Assembly: GCF_000756385.1 (NCBI RefSeq)
Contig: NZ_JNFC01000004.1
Coordinates: 1 to 64,000 of the forward strand
From: Sphingopyxis sp. LC363
GTDB lineage: Bacteria > Pseudomonadota > Alphaproteobacteria > Sphingomonadales > Sphingomonadaceae
Direction: 5' to 3'
Length of the DNA: 64,000 nucleotides
Shown piece after piece: positions 34,132-42,922 of the stretch; the first letter of the stretch is position 1; each line of letters starts with the position of its first letter. A model generated the notes under the pieces. That model did not search any database. It saw nothing but the letters and a program-made list of their open reading frames with translations, and was not told the DNA's origin. Made by a program: the position numbers and the translations under genes.

Positions 34132-34304
34132 ACGCCAATTCCCAACGCGTGCAGCCTTCGGATGCGATAGCCGGATTGCGGCTGCCTTTCCCTCGCGCGG
34201 AACCCCGAGAAGAAGCGCGGAAAACGACCTAGCTGCCCCCATATCGCGCCGCGTCGACGCAAGGCTTTGCCTTGGCGCGCCAGCCTTGCTATCGGCTGCG
34301 GACA

Positions 34305-36605
34305 ATGGCCAGCACGACAGACGATCTTCCCCCTTCAGAGCCCGGTGACAGCATTGATACCCCGTTCGACAGCGCGCTGTCCGAGCGCTATCTCGTCTAT
34401 GCGCTGTCGACGATCACCGCGCGCTCGCTGCCCGATCTGCGCGACGGGCTGAAGCCCGTCCACCGCCGCCTGCTGTGGGCGATGCGCGCGATGCGGCTCG
34501 ACCCGAGCCAGGGCTACAAGAAGTCCGCCCGCGTCGTCGGCGACGTCATCGGCAAGTTCCACCCGCACGGCGACACCGCGGTCTATGACGCGATGGTGCG
34601 CCTCGCGCAGGATTTTTCGCTCCGCTATCCGCTCGTCGACGGTCAGGGCAATTTCGGCAATATCGACGGCGATAACGCCGCAGCGTACCGCTATACCGAG
34701 GCGCGGCTGACGCGCGTCGCGATCGACCTGATGCAGGGACTCGACGAAGGCACGGTCGATTTCCGTCCGACCTATAATGGCGAGGATGAAGAGCCCGAGA
34801 TCATGCCGGGGCTGTTCCCGAACCTGCTCGCCAATGGCGCGAGCGGGATTGCGGTCGGCATGGCGACGAACATCCCGCCGCACAATGCGGCCGAGGTGAT
34901 CGGTGCCGCGCTGCTCCTGATCGAGAATCAGAATGCCGAGCTTTCAGAGCTGCTAGAACATGTGAAGGGCCCCGACTTCCCGACCGGCGGCATCGTCGTC
35001 GACAGCGCGGAGACGATCGCGCACGCCTATGAAACCGGACGCGGCGGCTTTCGCGTCCGCGCGCGTTTCTCGACCGGCAAGACTGCCGGCGGCGACTGGG
35101 AAGAGAGCGGCATCGAGAAATTATCGGGCGGCACCTGGCAACTCGTCATCAGCGAAATCCCCTATGGCGTCGCCAAGGGCAAGCTGATCGAACAGATCGC
35201 GCAGCTGATCGCCGACAAGAAACTCCCGATCCTTGAGGATGTTCGCGACGAGAGCGCCGAGGATCTGCGCATCGTCCTCGAACCCAAAAGCCGCAACGTC
35301 GACCCCGAGGTGCTAAAGGAGAGCCTGTTCCGGCTGACCGACCTCGAAAGCCGCTTCGCGCTCAACCTCAACGTCCTCGACGCGACGCGCACGCCCAAGG
35401 TGATGGGGCTGAAACAGCTGCTAGCCGAATGGCTGCAGCACCAGATCATCGTCCTCGTTCGCCGCGCGCAGCACCGGATCGACAAGATCGACGACCGGCT
35501 CGAACTCGTTGCAGGCTATATTATCGCCTTCCTCAACCTCGACCGGATCATCGAGATCATCCGCACCGAGGATGAGCCCAAGCCGGTGATGATCGAAGAG
35601 TTCATCCTGACCGACCGGCAGGCCGAAGCGATCCTCAACATGCGCCTGCGCAGCTTGCGCAAGCTCGAGGAAATGGAGCTCAAGCGCGAGCAGACCGATC
35701 TGACCGCCGAGCGTGAGGAACTCGCCAAGCTGGTCGAGAGCCCGGCGCGGCAGAAGACGCGGCTGCGCAAGGACCTCGAAAAGCTCCGCGACGTCTATGG
35801 GCTCGAGACCCTGCTCGGCGCGCGGCGCACGACAATCGCCGAAGCCGCGCCGACGCGCGAAATCCCGCTCGATGCGATGATCGAGAAGGAACCGGTGACG
35901 GTGATCCTGTCGAAACGCGGCTGGATTCGTGCCCAGCGCGGTCATGTCGCGCTCGACCAGTGGGGCGAGTTCAAGTTCAAGGAAGGCGACGAGCTGCTCT
36001 TCGCCGCGCACGCGCAGACGACCGACAAGCTGCTGATCGCCGCGAGCGACGGGCGTTTCTTCACCGTCGGCGCCGACAAATTGCCCGGCGGCCGCGGATT
36101 CGGCGAGCCGCTGCGCCTGATGGTCGATATCGACCCCGAGGCGCGAATCGTCGCGATGATCCCCGCGAGCGCCGACGGGCGCTTGCTGCTCGCCTCGACG
36201 AGCGGCCACGGTTTCGTCGCGCAGATGAGCGAAGTGGTCGCCGAGACGCGCAAGGGGCGCAACGTCGTCAATCTGAAGCCGAAGGCGGCGCTCGCCGTCG
36301 TCCGCTCGATCGGCGTGCAGGACGACAGCGTCGCGGCGGTCGGCGAGAACCGCAAGCTCGTCGTCTTCCCGCTCGCCGAGGTGCCGGTGATGGCGCGCGG
36401 CCAGGGCGTCATGCTGCAACGCTATCGCGACGGCGGCCTGTCCGACGCGGTCAGCTTCACCTTTGCCGAAGGTTTGAGCTGGGCGATGGGCGGCGACACC
36501 GGCCGGACGCGGACCGAAACCGACCTCGCGCCCTGGCGCGTCGCGCGCGGCGCGGCGGGCCGGATGCCGCCGACCGGTTTTCCGCGGAACAATCGCTTCG
36601 GCTGA
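34305..36605 (+). CDS. parC: DNA topoisomerase IV subunit A
   Basis: 766 residues, type IIA topoisomerase A subunit that unlinks daughter chromosomes. It has [19 protein letters not shown], the quinolone region [14 protein letters not shown] (Thr near 91 where GyrA has Ser83, Asp near 95), and the catalytic Tyr near 130 in [10 protein letters not shown]. The C-terminal domain is of ParC length and lacks the GyrA box. The longer frame upstream by 11 codons lacks a ribosome site advantage. It stands alone, followed by a GGDEF-EAL gene 59 bases on. Confidence 0.94.
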   Translation: MASTTDDLPPSEPGDSIDTPFDSALSERYLVYALSTITARSLPDLRDGLKPVHRRLLWAMRAMRLDPSQGYKKSARVVGDVIGKFHPHGDTAVYDAMVRLAQDFSLRYPLVDGQGNFGNIDGDNAAAYRYTEARLTRVAIDLMQGLDEGTVDFRPTYNGEDEEPEIMPGLFPNLLANGASGIAVGMATNIPPHNAAEVIGAALLLIENQNAELSELLEHVKGPDFPTGGIVVDSAETIAHAYETGRGGFRVRARFSTGKTAGGDWEESGIEKLSGGTWQLVISEIPYGVAKGKLIEQIAQLIADKKLPILEDVRDESAEDLRIVLEPKSRNVDPEVLKESLFRLTDLESRFALNLNVLDATRTPKVMGLKQLLAEWLQHQIIVLVRRAQHRIDKIDDRLELVAGYIIAFLNLDRIIEIIRTEDEPKPVMIEEFILTDRQAEAILNMRLRSLRKLEEMELKREQTDLTAEREELAKLVESPARQKTRLRKDLEKLRDVYGLETLLGARRTTIAEAAPTREIPLDAMIEKEPVTVILSKRGWIRAQRGHVALDQWGEFKFKEGDELLFAAHAQTTDKLLIAASDGRFFTVGADKLPGGRGFGEPLRLMVDIDPEARIVAMIPASADGRLLLASTSGHGFVAQMSEVVAETRKGRNVVNLKPKAALAVVRSIGVQDDSVAAVGENRKLVVFPLAEVPVMARGQGVMLQRYRDGGLSDAVSFTFAEGLSWAMGGDTGRTRTETDLAPWRVARGAAGRMPPTGFPRNNRFG

Positions 36606-36664
36606 CCGTATTTATAGGTAGCCGTAAATCCCTTCTTTACTTCCCGTGACCTAGGCATTGGGCA

Positions 36665-38374
36665 ATGGGGAAAGGTCGCACAAAACCCTCTGTTATGCCT
36701 ATTGATCGAACCGGCGAAGACCGGCCCTTGTTGTTCGTCGGCTGGATCGACGCGTTGCCCGTCCCGGCCGCGCTGATCCGACCGATGGCGCGCGGCAATT
36801 TCCGGCTTCATGCGAGCAACGCCGCCTTTGACCGGCTCAGCTTGTCGCCCGTCGGCGTCGACGCGCCGATCGAACTGCTCCGCGCGATCGAGCGCGCGTC
36901 GCAATATCCCGACGAATCGCAGGAATTCTCGTGCCAGCTCGGCGAAGGACCCGCGGCACGAGATCTGCGCGGATCGATCGGCCCGCTGCCCACCGAATCG
37001 GGCGACGACGGGCTTTTCCTGCTGACGCTGATCGACCGGACGCAGGAGATGATGACCGAGCGCAATTTGCGCCGCGAACTCGTCTCCGACAGCCTGACCG
37101 GGCTACCCAATCGCGCCGGATTCGAGGAGCTGGTCGAACAGCGCGGCCGCACCGACGGCCCGGGGGGTGACCATGCGATCCTGCTGCTCGACCTCGCCCG
37201 GTTCAGCCGCATCAACGAACATATCGGCCCGATGGCAGGCGACGAGCTGATCATCACCGTCGCGCGGCGATTGAAATCGAGTCTGCGCAGCGGCGACATA
37301 TTGGCGCGCACCGGCGGCGACGAATTCGCCATTTCGACCCGCATCGCGGGCGGCCGCGCCGATGTGCGCGAAATGGCGCGGCGCATCCGCGGCTGCTTCG
37401 ACCATCCGTTCCGCATCGGTGAATTGAAAGTCAGCGTCGACTGCGCGCTCGGCTGCGCGATTCAGCCCGCGATTGACACCGATATCGCCGATCAGATCCG
37501 CCATGCGCAGATCGCGCTCAAGCGCGCCAAGCAGACCGACCGCATCGAAATCTACGAACCCGAAGCCGCGATGCTGTCGGACAATCGCTTCGGACTCGAA
37601 ACCGAGCTGCGCAACGCGATCGAAGAAGACCGGCTCCACCTCGCCTTTCAGCCGCTGATCGAGCTGTCGAGCGGCCGCGTCGCCGGATTCGAGGCGCTCG
37701 CGCGCTGGGACAACAGCAGTGGCCATGCGGTGTCGCCGACCGAATTCATCCCGATCGCCGAGGATTCGGGGCTGATCGTCCCGCTCGGCCAATGGGCGAT
37801 CGGCAAGGCGGCCGAGGTGCTCGCCGAATGGGACAAGCAGAATGGCGCGGTCGTCGACGCCTATTTCTCGGTCAATGTTTCGGCGATTCAGCTGGTGCGC
37901 GACGATGTCGCCGGGGTCGTCCGCCAGGCGCTCGAAAAGCACAGGATCGGCGGCGAACGGCTGATGATCGAGCTCACCGAAAGCGCGATCATCGGCGACC
38001 CCGATCTCGCGTTGTCGGTGCTGAGCGAATTGAAGGCGCTCGACGCGCGCGTCGCGATGGACGATTTCGGCACCGGCTATTCGAACCTCGCCTATCTCCA
38101 GCGCCTGCCGATCGACGTGCTCAAGATCGACCGCAGCTTCGTCGAACATATGGTCGACGACCGCGACAAGGTCGCGATCGTCCGCACGATCCAGAGCCTC
38201 GCCGAAGTGCTGGGCATGCGCACCACCGCCGAGGGGGTCGAGACGACCGACCAGGCGCGGCTGCTATCGGCGCTCGGCTGCGATTTCGGGCAGGGTTTCC
38301 TGTTCGCGCGGCCGATGGATGGCAAGGCGGCGCTCGATTATTGGCGTCAGTCGCTGGTGCGCCCGATCTTCTGA
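36665..38374 (+). CDS. GGDEF-EAL protein (cyclic di-GMP synthesis and breakdown)
   Basis: 569 residues, apparently soluble. Residues about 20-130 look PAS-like but weakly. The GGDEF domain (about 135-300) keeps the intact GGDEF at 217-221 and the inhibitory RxxD site (RSGD) five residues before it. The EAL domain (about 310-565) has FEALARW, LTESAIIGD, MDDFGTGYSNLAYLQRLP and KIDRSFV intact. Both catalytic activities are therefore plausible, with the balance set by the N-terminal sensor. Its last 28 bases overlap the convergent CCA-enzyme gene. Confidence 0.93.
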   Translation: MGKGRTKPSVMPIDRTGEDRPLLFVGWIDALPVPAALIRPMARGNFRLHASNAAFDRLSLSPVGVDAPIELLRAIERASQYPDESQEFSCQLGEGPAARDLRGSIGPLPTESGDDGLFLLTLIDRTQEMMTERNLRRELVSDSLTGLPNRAGFEELVEQRGRTDGPGGDHAILLLDLARFSRINEHIGPMAGDELIITVARRLKSSLRSGDILARTGGDEFAISTRIAGGRADVREMARRIRGCFDHPFRIGELKVSVDCALGCAIQPAIDTDIADQIRHAQIALKRAKQTDRIEIYEPEAAMLSDNRFGLETELRNAIEEDRLHLAFQPLIELSSGRVAGFEALARWDNSSGHAVSPTEFIPIAEDSGLIVPLGQWAIGKAAEVLAEWDKQNGAVVDAYFSVNVSAIQLVRDDVAGVVRQALEKHRIGGERLMIELTESAIIGDPDLALSVLSELKALDARVAMDDFGTGYSNLAYLQRLPIDVLKIDRSFVEHMVDDRDKVAIVRTIQSLAEVLGMRTTAEGVETTDQARLLSALGCDFGQGFLFARPMDGKAALDYWRQSLVRPIF

Positions 38375-39552
38375 TCGACGAGCTCGACGACGCGCGACGC
38401 GCCGGGAAAATCTTCCGCCACCCATTCGGCCTCGACCGCTTTCAGGATGCGCGCAACCTCGGGGCCCGCGGCGATTCCGCGCGCCACGATGTCGCCCCCC
38501 TTCAGCGGCAGCGGAGGAACCGTCCATCCGGACAGGGCTCCGATAGCCGCAGGGTCGCCGGCGAGAAGGTGGACATCGCGCGCGGCTTCGACGCCGATCG
38601 CGTGCGCGAGCTGGCGGATCGGGCGCTCGATGTCGGCACGGTGGCCGCCGAGCGCGGCTAGATGCTTGCGCTGCCGCGTCGAGAGACGGAGCCGGCTCGC
38701 GACCTGTTCGGTAATCGCCGCGTCGGTCGGCAGCAGCGCCGCGAGGCGGCGGAGCGGCGCGATGGTGGCCGCCGCCGCGCGTTCGTTGGCGATAAGACGG
38801 TCGAGCGCGGCCGCGAAACCGGCATCGAGTTCGGGGAGCAGCACTTCGAAAATACCGTCAGCCGCCATCTGGCGCACGATCGCGCGCGGGTCGGGAAGCG
38901 AGAGTATCTTGAGCAGTTCGTCGGCGATCCGCTCGCGCGACAGGCTTTTCAGCGACTGGCGCGCGGTCACCACTGCGGCGTGGCTGATCGGGTCGAGGTC
39001 GCCGCGCCCGAAACGCGCCGCGAAGCGATAGAAGCGCAGGATACGCAGATGGTCCTCGGCGATGCGCGTCGCGGCATCGCCGATAAAGGCGACCCGCCCC
39101 GCGTCGAGGTCGGCCAAGCCCCCGAACCAGTCGTCGATCGCGCCGGTGTCGGGATCGGCATAGAGCGCGTTGATCGTAAAGTCGCGGCGCGCGGCGTCGT
39201 CGCGCCAGTCGTCGGCGAAGGCAATCGTCGCACGGCGACCGTCGGTTTCGACATCACGGCGCAGCGTCGTGATCTCATGATGGTCGCCGCTGGCGATCGC
39301 GGTGACCGTGCCGTGCGCGATACCCGTCGGGATGACCTTGATATCGGCGGCCGCGAGCCGCCGCGTGACCTCTTCCGGCAACAGCGGGGTCGCGAGATCG
39401 ATATCGGCGACGGGCAGGCCGAGCAAAGTGTCGCGCACCGCGCCGCCGACGGCCTTGACCGCGCCGCCGCCGGCGGTCAGCGCGGCGACGATCCGGCGCA
39501 GCCCCGGACGCTCGCGCCATTCAGCGGGGGGGAGCCGCGTCACCGGTGCCAT
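38347..39552 (-). CDS. cca: CCA-adding tRNA nucleotidyltransferase / poly(A) polymerase family
   Basis: 401 residues. The nucleotidyltransferase head has KAVGGAVRDTLLGLPVADIDLATPL with the two metal-binding Asp, then DGRRATIAFADDWRDDAARRDFTINALYADP and the RNA-binding FIGDAATRIAEDHLRILRFYRFAARFG. The C-terminal half is helical. Since some tRNA genes such as tRNA-Cys here encode their CCA, the enzyme may mainly repair ends. Its start overlaps the NUDIX stop by 13 bases, so it belongs to the DUF1285-NUDIX-cca operon. Confidence 0.92.
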   Translation of the reverse strand: MAPVTRLPPAEWRERPGLRRIVAALTAGGGAVKAVGGAVRDTLLGLPVADIDLATPLLPEEVTRRLAAADIKVIPTGIAHGTVTAIASGDHHEITTLRRDVETDGRRATIAFADDWRDDAARRDFTINALYADPDTGAIDDWFGGLADLDAGRVAFIGDAATRIAEDHLRILRFYRFAARFGRGDLDPISHAAVVTARQSLKSLSRERIADELLKILSLPDPRAIVRQMAADGIFEVLLPELDAGFAAALDRLIANERAAAATIAPLRRLAALLPTDAAITEQVASRLRLSTRQRKHLAALGGHRADIERPIRQLAHAIGVEAARDVHLLAGDPAAIGALSGWTVPPLPLKGGDIVARGIAAGPEVARILKAVEAEWVAEDFPGASRVVELVDQKIGRTSD

Positions 39553-40124
39553 CCTGCCGGCAAGCGCCGCGCCAGATTGATGATGATTCCCGCCGTCACG
39601 CCCCAGATCCGCCGCCCCTGCCAGTCCATGTCATAATAATGGCGGTCGTGCCCCTGAAAATTCGCGTGCTGGCGCGCATAATTGTCGGGGTCGAAGAGGA
39701 TGTCGAGCGGCACCTCGAACCAGTCCTCGACCTCGTCGGGATTGGGATCGAAGGCGAGGTCGGGCGGGATCACGCCGAGCACCGGGGTGATCCGATAGCC
39801 GCTGCCCGACTGGTAGGGTTCGGTCGCGCCCGCGATCATCACGTCGCGGCGATTGAGGCCAATCTCTTCTTCGGCTTCGCGCAGCGCCGCATCGATCGCG
39901 TCGCGGTCGCCCGGATCGATCTTGCCGCCCGGAAAGGCGACCTGTCCCGCGTGGCTGCGCAGCCACTGCGGGCGCTGGGTGAGGATGACGCCGGGATCGG
40001 CGCGGTCGGTGAAGGCGATGAGCACCGCGGCGTCGCGCAGCGTCGGTGTCCCGAGATAGGCCTCGTCCTCGCCCGGATCAGGCAGCAGATTGTCGAGCGC
40101 GTCGCGCAATTTCTTCGACAGCAT
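39540..40124 (-). CDS. NUDIX hydrolase, CoA-pyrophosphatase type
   Basis: 194 residues from the ATG that overlaps the DUF1285 stop (ATGA). The complete NUDIX box is present as GGKIDPGDRDAIDAALREAEEEIGL, preceded by LRSHAGQVAFPG, and the family-specific NYARQHANFQGHDRHYYDMDW near the end. This sub-family (UPF0035) cleaves CoA and its derivatives to 3',5'-ADP and phosphopantetheine. Middle gene of the three-gene minus-strand operon. Confidence 0.9.
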   Translation of the reverse strand: MLSKKLRDALDNLLPDPGEDEAYLGTPTLRDAAVLIAFTDRADPGVILTQRPQWLRSHAGQVAFPGGKIDPGDRDAIDAALREAEEEIGLNRRDVMIAGATEPYQSGSGYRITPVLGVIPPDLAFDPNPDEVEDWFEVPLDILFDPDNYARQHANFQGHDRHYYDMDWQGRRIWGVTAGIIINLARRLPAGWHR

Positions 40125-40708
40125 CAGGCGTCCACCAACGGGAAGCACGTGCCGTTCGACCAGATCGCGGGCGGCTCTCCTCCCTCGGCCAGCGCCAGCT
40201 CGACGATCTCGTAATAGAGCGCGCGGTCGATCCGCGCCTCGAGCCCGTTGCCGATCGCGCCTCGGACGTGCAGCCGCGGGTCGGGATTGTCGGCGTCGCG
40301 GCCGAAGCCCAGCGGGTGGTCGGCCCCCGCCATCACAAGGTCGTCAGTATCGAGACGGAAGACGAGCTTGCGATCTTCCTCCTCGCCTTCGCTCTTCATC
40401 TCGACGGCGCGGAAAGGCGTGTCCTCGATCGCGATCGCGAGCTTTTCGGTCGGAGTGACGAGGACGTGGCCGCCATCGGGCTCGCGGCGCAGGATCGTCG
40501 AGAAGAGCCTGACCATCGCGGGCCGGTTGATCCGTCCGCCTTCATGATACCAGCTGCCGTCGGCGCGGATTTCCATCGCGCTGTCGCCGGTGCGTTCGGG
40601 ATGCCAGCTTTCGACCGGCGGCAGCTTGCGCTCGGCAAGCAGCTCGGCGGCCTCGGTCAGCGAAAGCTGCGAGAAGTCTTTGGGAAGCGATGGTGGCGGT
40701 GTGACCAT
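40124..40708 (-). CDS. DUF1285 protein
   Basis: 194 residues from ATG at MVTPPPSLPKDFSQLSLTEAA; a longer frame runs through repeats and is rejected. It has the DUF1285 features WYHEGGRINRPAMVRLFSTILRREPDGGHVLVTPTEKLAIAIEDTPFRAVEM and the C-terminal RIDRALYYEIVELA. The family has a two-domain fold of unknown function. First gene of the operon with NUDIX and cca. Confidence 0.85.
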   Translation of the reverse strand: MVTPPPSLPKDFSQLSLTEAAELLAERKLPPVESWHPERTGDSAMEIRADGSWYHEGGRINRPAMVRLFSTILRREPDGGHVLVTPTEKLAIAIEDTPFRAVEMKSEGEEEDRKLVFRLDTDDLVMAGADHPLGFGRDADNPDPRLHVRGAIGNGLEARIDRALYYEIVELALAEGGEPPAIWSNGTCFPLVDA

Positions 40709-40788
40709 CCATCCGACATAGGAATGTGGGTGCGCAAGTAAAGGCACCCCATGCCGACACGCACGGGATTCGCGGCGGGGAAGACCAT

Positions 40789-40812
40789 CAGAAAACTGCG
40801 CAACTTCATTCG
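40789..40812. repeat. Direct repeat, first copy
   Basis: Begins CAGAAAACTGCGCAACTT and continues with a degenerate tail containing TCGC. An 18-base exact match recurs at 40946-40963. Confidence 0.7.
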
Positions 40813-40840
40813 CGATTGCAATTTGTATCGACTTGCTGAC

Positions 40841-40921
40841 GTGCTCCCCCGCGAAAGCCGCGGCCCATTTTACGGCAGACGCGACCCTCTGTCCTGGACT
40901 CCGGCTTTCGCCGGGGAGCAC
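40841..40921. repeat. Palindromic intergenic repeat (REP-like)
   Basis: Two 20-base inverted arms with one mismatch, beginning GTGCTCCCCC and ending GGGGAGCAC, around about 40 bases. It lies between the two direct repeats in the 348-base gap between the DUF1285 gene and the GNAT gene. Nothing coding is visible in this gap. Confidence 0.75.
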
Positions 40922-40945
40922 AATCGGGCAAATTCAGGGAAATCC

Positions 40946-40969
40946 CAGAAAACTGCGCAACTTTACTCG
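40946..40969. repeat. Direct repeat, second copy
   Basis: CAGAAAACTGCGCAACTT followed by a similar tail (TACTCGCAAATCGCA). Spaced 157 bases from the first copy. Confidence 0.7.
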
Positions 40970-41056
40970 CAAATCGCAGTTCGGTGGGGCAGGCGGACAG
41001 CATCCCCGAAGGCTATGCTGCCGGAATAATGTAGGACAGCGATTTTTCCGGCTTGC

Positions 41057-41560
41057 CTAGCGCGGCCCGATCATCCCTGCCGCCGTCGGCAATTCATGCC
41101 CGTTCACCGCCCGTGCGAGCAGGCGGCGTTTCTCGAATGGGCCGGGCAGATCCCATTCGCCCGTGGCGTCGGCCTTAAAACCGAAAAAGCGGCCATAATA
41201 TTCGGGATCGCCGATCATCATCAGCGCGCTGTCGGCGCAGGTCTCGGCGGCGTCCAGCATATGCGCCATCAGCGCGCGGCCGTGACCGCCGCGCTGGACG
41301 TCGGGATGGATCGCGACCGGGCCGACCATGACGAGCGGCGTCACGGTACCATCAGCGCCGCGATGCGCGACCGGCCAGCACTGGATCGTACCGATCAGCG
41401 CGCCGTCCTCGACGAGCGCGAAGCTGAGCGCGGGCACCGCATCCACGCCTTCGCGGATGCGGTAGGCGGTTCGTCCAAAGCGATCCGTTCCGAAAGCGGC
41501 GTCGAGGAGAGCCTCGACCGCCTGCGGCTCGATGTCGGACAATGGAAGTAACTCGACCAA
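41057..41560 (-). CDS. GNAT-family N-acetyltransferase
   Basis: 167 residues with the GNAT acetyl-CoA motif VMVGPVAIHPDVQRGGHGRALMAHMLDAAE and a preceding strand IGTIQCWPVAHRG; the end FEKRRLLARAVNGHELPTAAGMI is typical of the YhbS-like subgroup. The acceptor substrate is unknown. Divergent from folB with a 90-base gap that must hold both promoters. Confidence 0.85.
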   Translation of the reverse strand: MVELLPLSDIEPQAVEALLDAAFGTDRFGRTAYRIREGVDAVPALSFALVEDGALIGTIQCWPVAHRGADGTVTPLVMVGPVAIHPDVQRGGHGRALMAHMLDAAETCADSALMMIGDPEYYGRFFGFKADATGEWDLPGPFEKRRLLARAVNGHELPTAAGMIGPR

Positions 41561-41650
41561 CGCGTACCCTTTCGCTAATGCGGCGGCGCTTTAGGGTCCG
41601 ACGCCGGTGATGGAAAGCCGAATGTCACGCCCGTTCGACAGGATTTTCTT

Positions 41651-42022
41651 GTGACCGATATATTGTGGCTGGAAGTGACCGGGCTGACCGTCGAAGTGCT
41701 CACCGGCATCTATTCCGAAGAGACGCACCTGCCGCAGCCGCTGCGCATATCGGTGCGGGCGAAGCTGGCGATGGCCGATCATTACGAGCCGACCACCCCG
41801 CTCAGCCGCTCGAAAAATTATATGCACCTGAAATTCGCGGCGACCGAGGGCATCCCGAAGGACGTCCATTTCGTGCTGATCGAAAGCGTCGCCGACCATA
41901 TCATCGACACCTTGTTCCTGCAGGACGAGAAGGTCGAGGAGGTCGAGGTCAAGATCGTCAAGCTCGCGATCGCCGAGGAGGGCGAAGAGATCGGCATCAC
42001 CATGCGGCGGTCGCGCAAATGA
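41651..42022 (+). CDS. folB: Dihydroneopterin aldolase
   Basis: 123 residues from a GTG start. Folate-pathway enzyme cleaving 7,8-dihydroneopterin. It has the family stretch LEVTGLTVEVLTGIYSEETHLPQPLRISV with the active-site Glu and Tyr region, and ends AIAEEGEEIGITMRRSR. Its stop overlaps the next ATG by 4 bases, which places an SDR in the same pathway context. Confidence 0.9.
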   Translation: MTDILWLEVTGLTVEVLTGIYSEETHLPQPLRISVRAKLAMADHYEPTTPLSRSKNYMHLKFAATEGIPKDVHFVLIESVADHIIDTLFLQDEKVEEVEVKIVKLAIAEEGEEIGITMRRSRK

Positions 42023-42780
42023 CGCAGAAGCTGGCGCTCGTCACGGGTGGGCTCCACCGCGTCGGCGCCGCGATTTCGGCGCGGCTCGCGCGCGAAGGCT
42101 ATGAACTCGCGCTGCACAAGCGCAGTCCGGGCGACGCCGATCCGGTGCTGGCGGAGGCACTCGCCGAGACGGGCGCGATCAGCCACCGCTTTGCCGCGGA
42201 CCTTGCCGAGCCGGCCGCGGTCGATGCACTGATCCCCGCGGTGATCGAAAAATTCGGCCGCGCGCCCAACCTGCTCGTCAACAATGCCGCGCTGTTCGCC
42301 GAGGGCGAATGGGGCGATCTGTCGGCCGCCGCGCTCGCCGAAATGATGCAGATCAACCTGTCGGCGCCGGTGATGCTGGCGAAGGCACTCGTCGCCGCGA
42401 GCGAGGGCCAGCGTCCCGCGATCGTCAACATCGTCGACCAGCGCGTCGTCCATCCGGTGCCCGATCAGATCGCCTACAGCCTCTCGAAATCGGCGCTGTG
42501 GCAGGCGACAGCCACGCTGGCGGTGGCCTTCGGAAGTCGCGCACGAATCAATGCGGTTGCGCCGGGGCTGACGATGGCGACCGACGATTATTCGAGCACG
42601 CAGGTCGAGCGGCTGGCGAAGCGTATGCCGCTGGGCGCGCTGCCGACGCCGGCGCACATCGCCGACGCGGTTATCTATCTGGCGCGCGCCGACGCGGTGA
42701 CGGGGCAGACGATCTTCGTCGACGGCGGCGCGCATCTGGCGCCGATGGGGCGCGATTTCGTGGCGCTGGAGCGGGATTAA
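42019..42780 (+). CDS. SDR oxidoreductase, probably FolM/pteridine-reductase type
   Basis: 253 residues. The cofactor motif reads TGGLHRVGAAI, which fits the TGxxxRxG signature of NADPH-dependent pteridine reductases rather than the classical TGxxxGxG. Catalytic Tyr and Lys are in YSLSKSAL; the end QTIFVDGGAHLAP is usual for SDRs. Translational coupling to folB supports reduction of a dihydropterin or dihydrofolate, but this is inference. Confidence 0.8.
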   Translation: MTQKLALVTGGLHRVGAAISARLAREGYELALHKRSPGDADPVLAEALAETGAISHRFAADLAEPAAVDALIPAVIEKFGRAPNLLVNNAALFAEGEWGDLSAAALAEMMQINLSAPVMLAKALVAASEGQRPAIVNIVDQRVVHPVPDQIAYSLSKSALWQATATLAVAFGSRARINAVAPGLTMATDDYSSTQVERLAKRMPLGALPTPAHIADAVIYLARADAVTGQTIFVDGGAHLAPMGRDFVALERD

Positions 42781-42781
42781 A

Positions 42782-42917
42782 ATCCTCCCTGTCGCGAAGC
42801 GATGGGGAGGTGGCAGCCCGAAGGGCTGACGGAGGGGCTTTGACGTCACCGTCGCGGCCCCTCCACCACTCGCTTCGCGAGCGGTCCCCCTCCCCATGGC
42901 TCCGCCACAGGGAGGAT
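42782..42917. repeat. Long palindromic intergenic repeat
   Basis: Outer arms of about 29 bases, starting ATCCTCCCTGT, pair with three mismatches; further inverted segments (CCCGAAGGG, CTCGCTTCGCGAG) lie within. About 136 bases, nearly filling the gap between the SDR and the convergent dehydrogenase gene, where it could also end transcription from both sides. Confidence 0.85.
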
Positions 42918-42922
42918 CTAAA

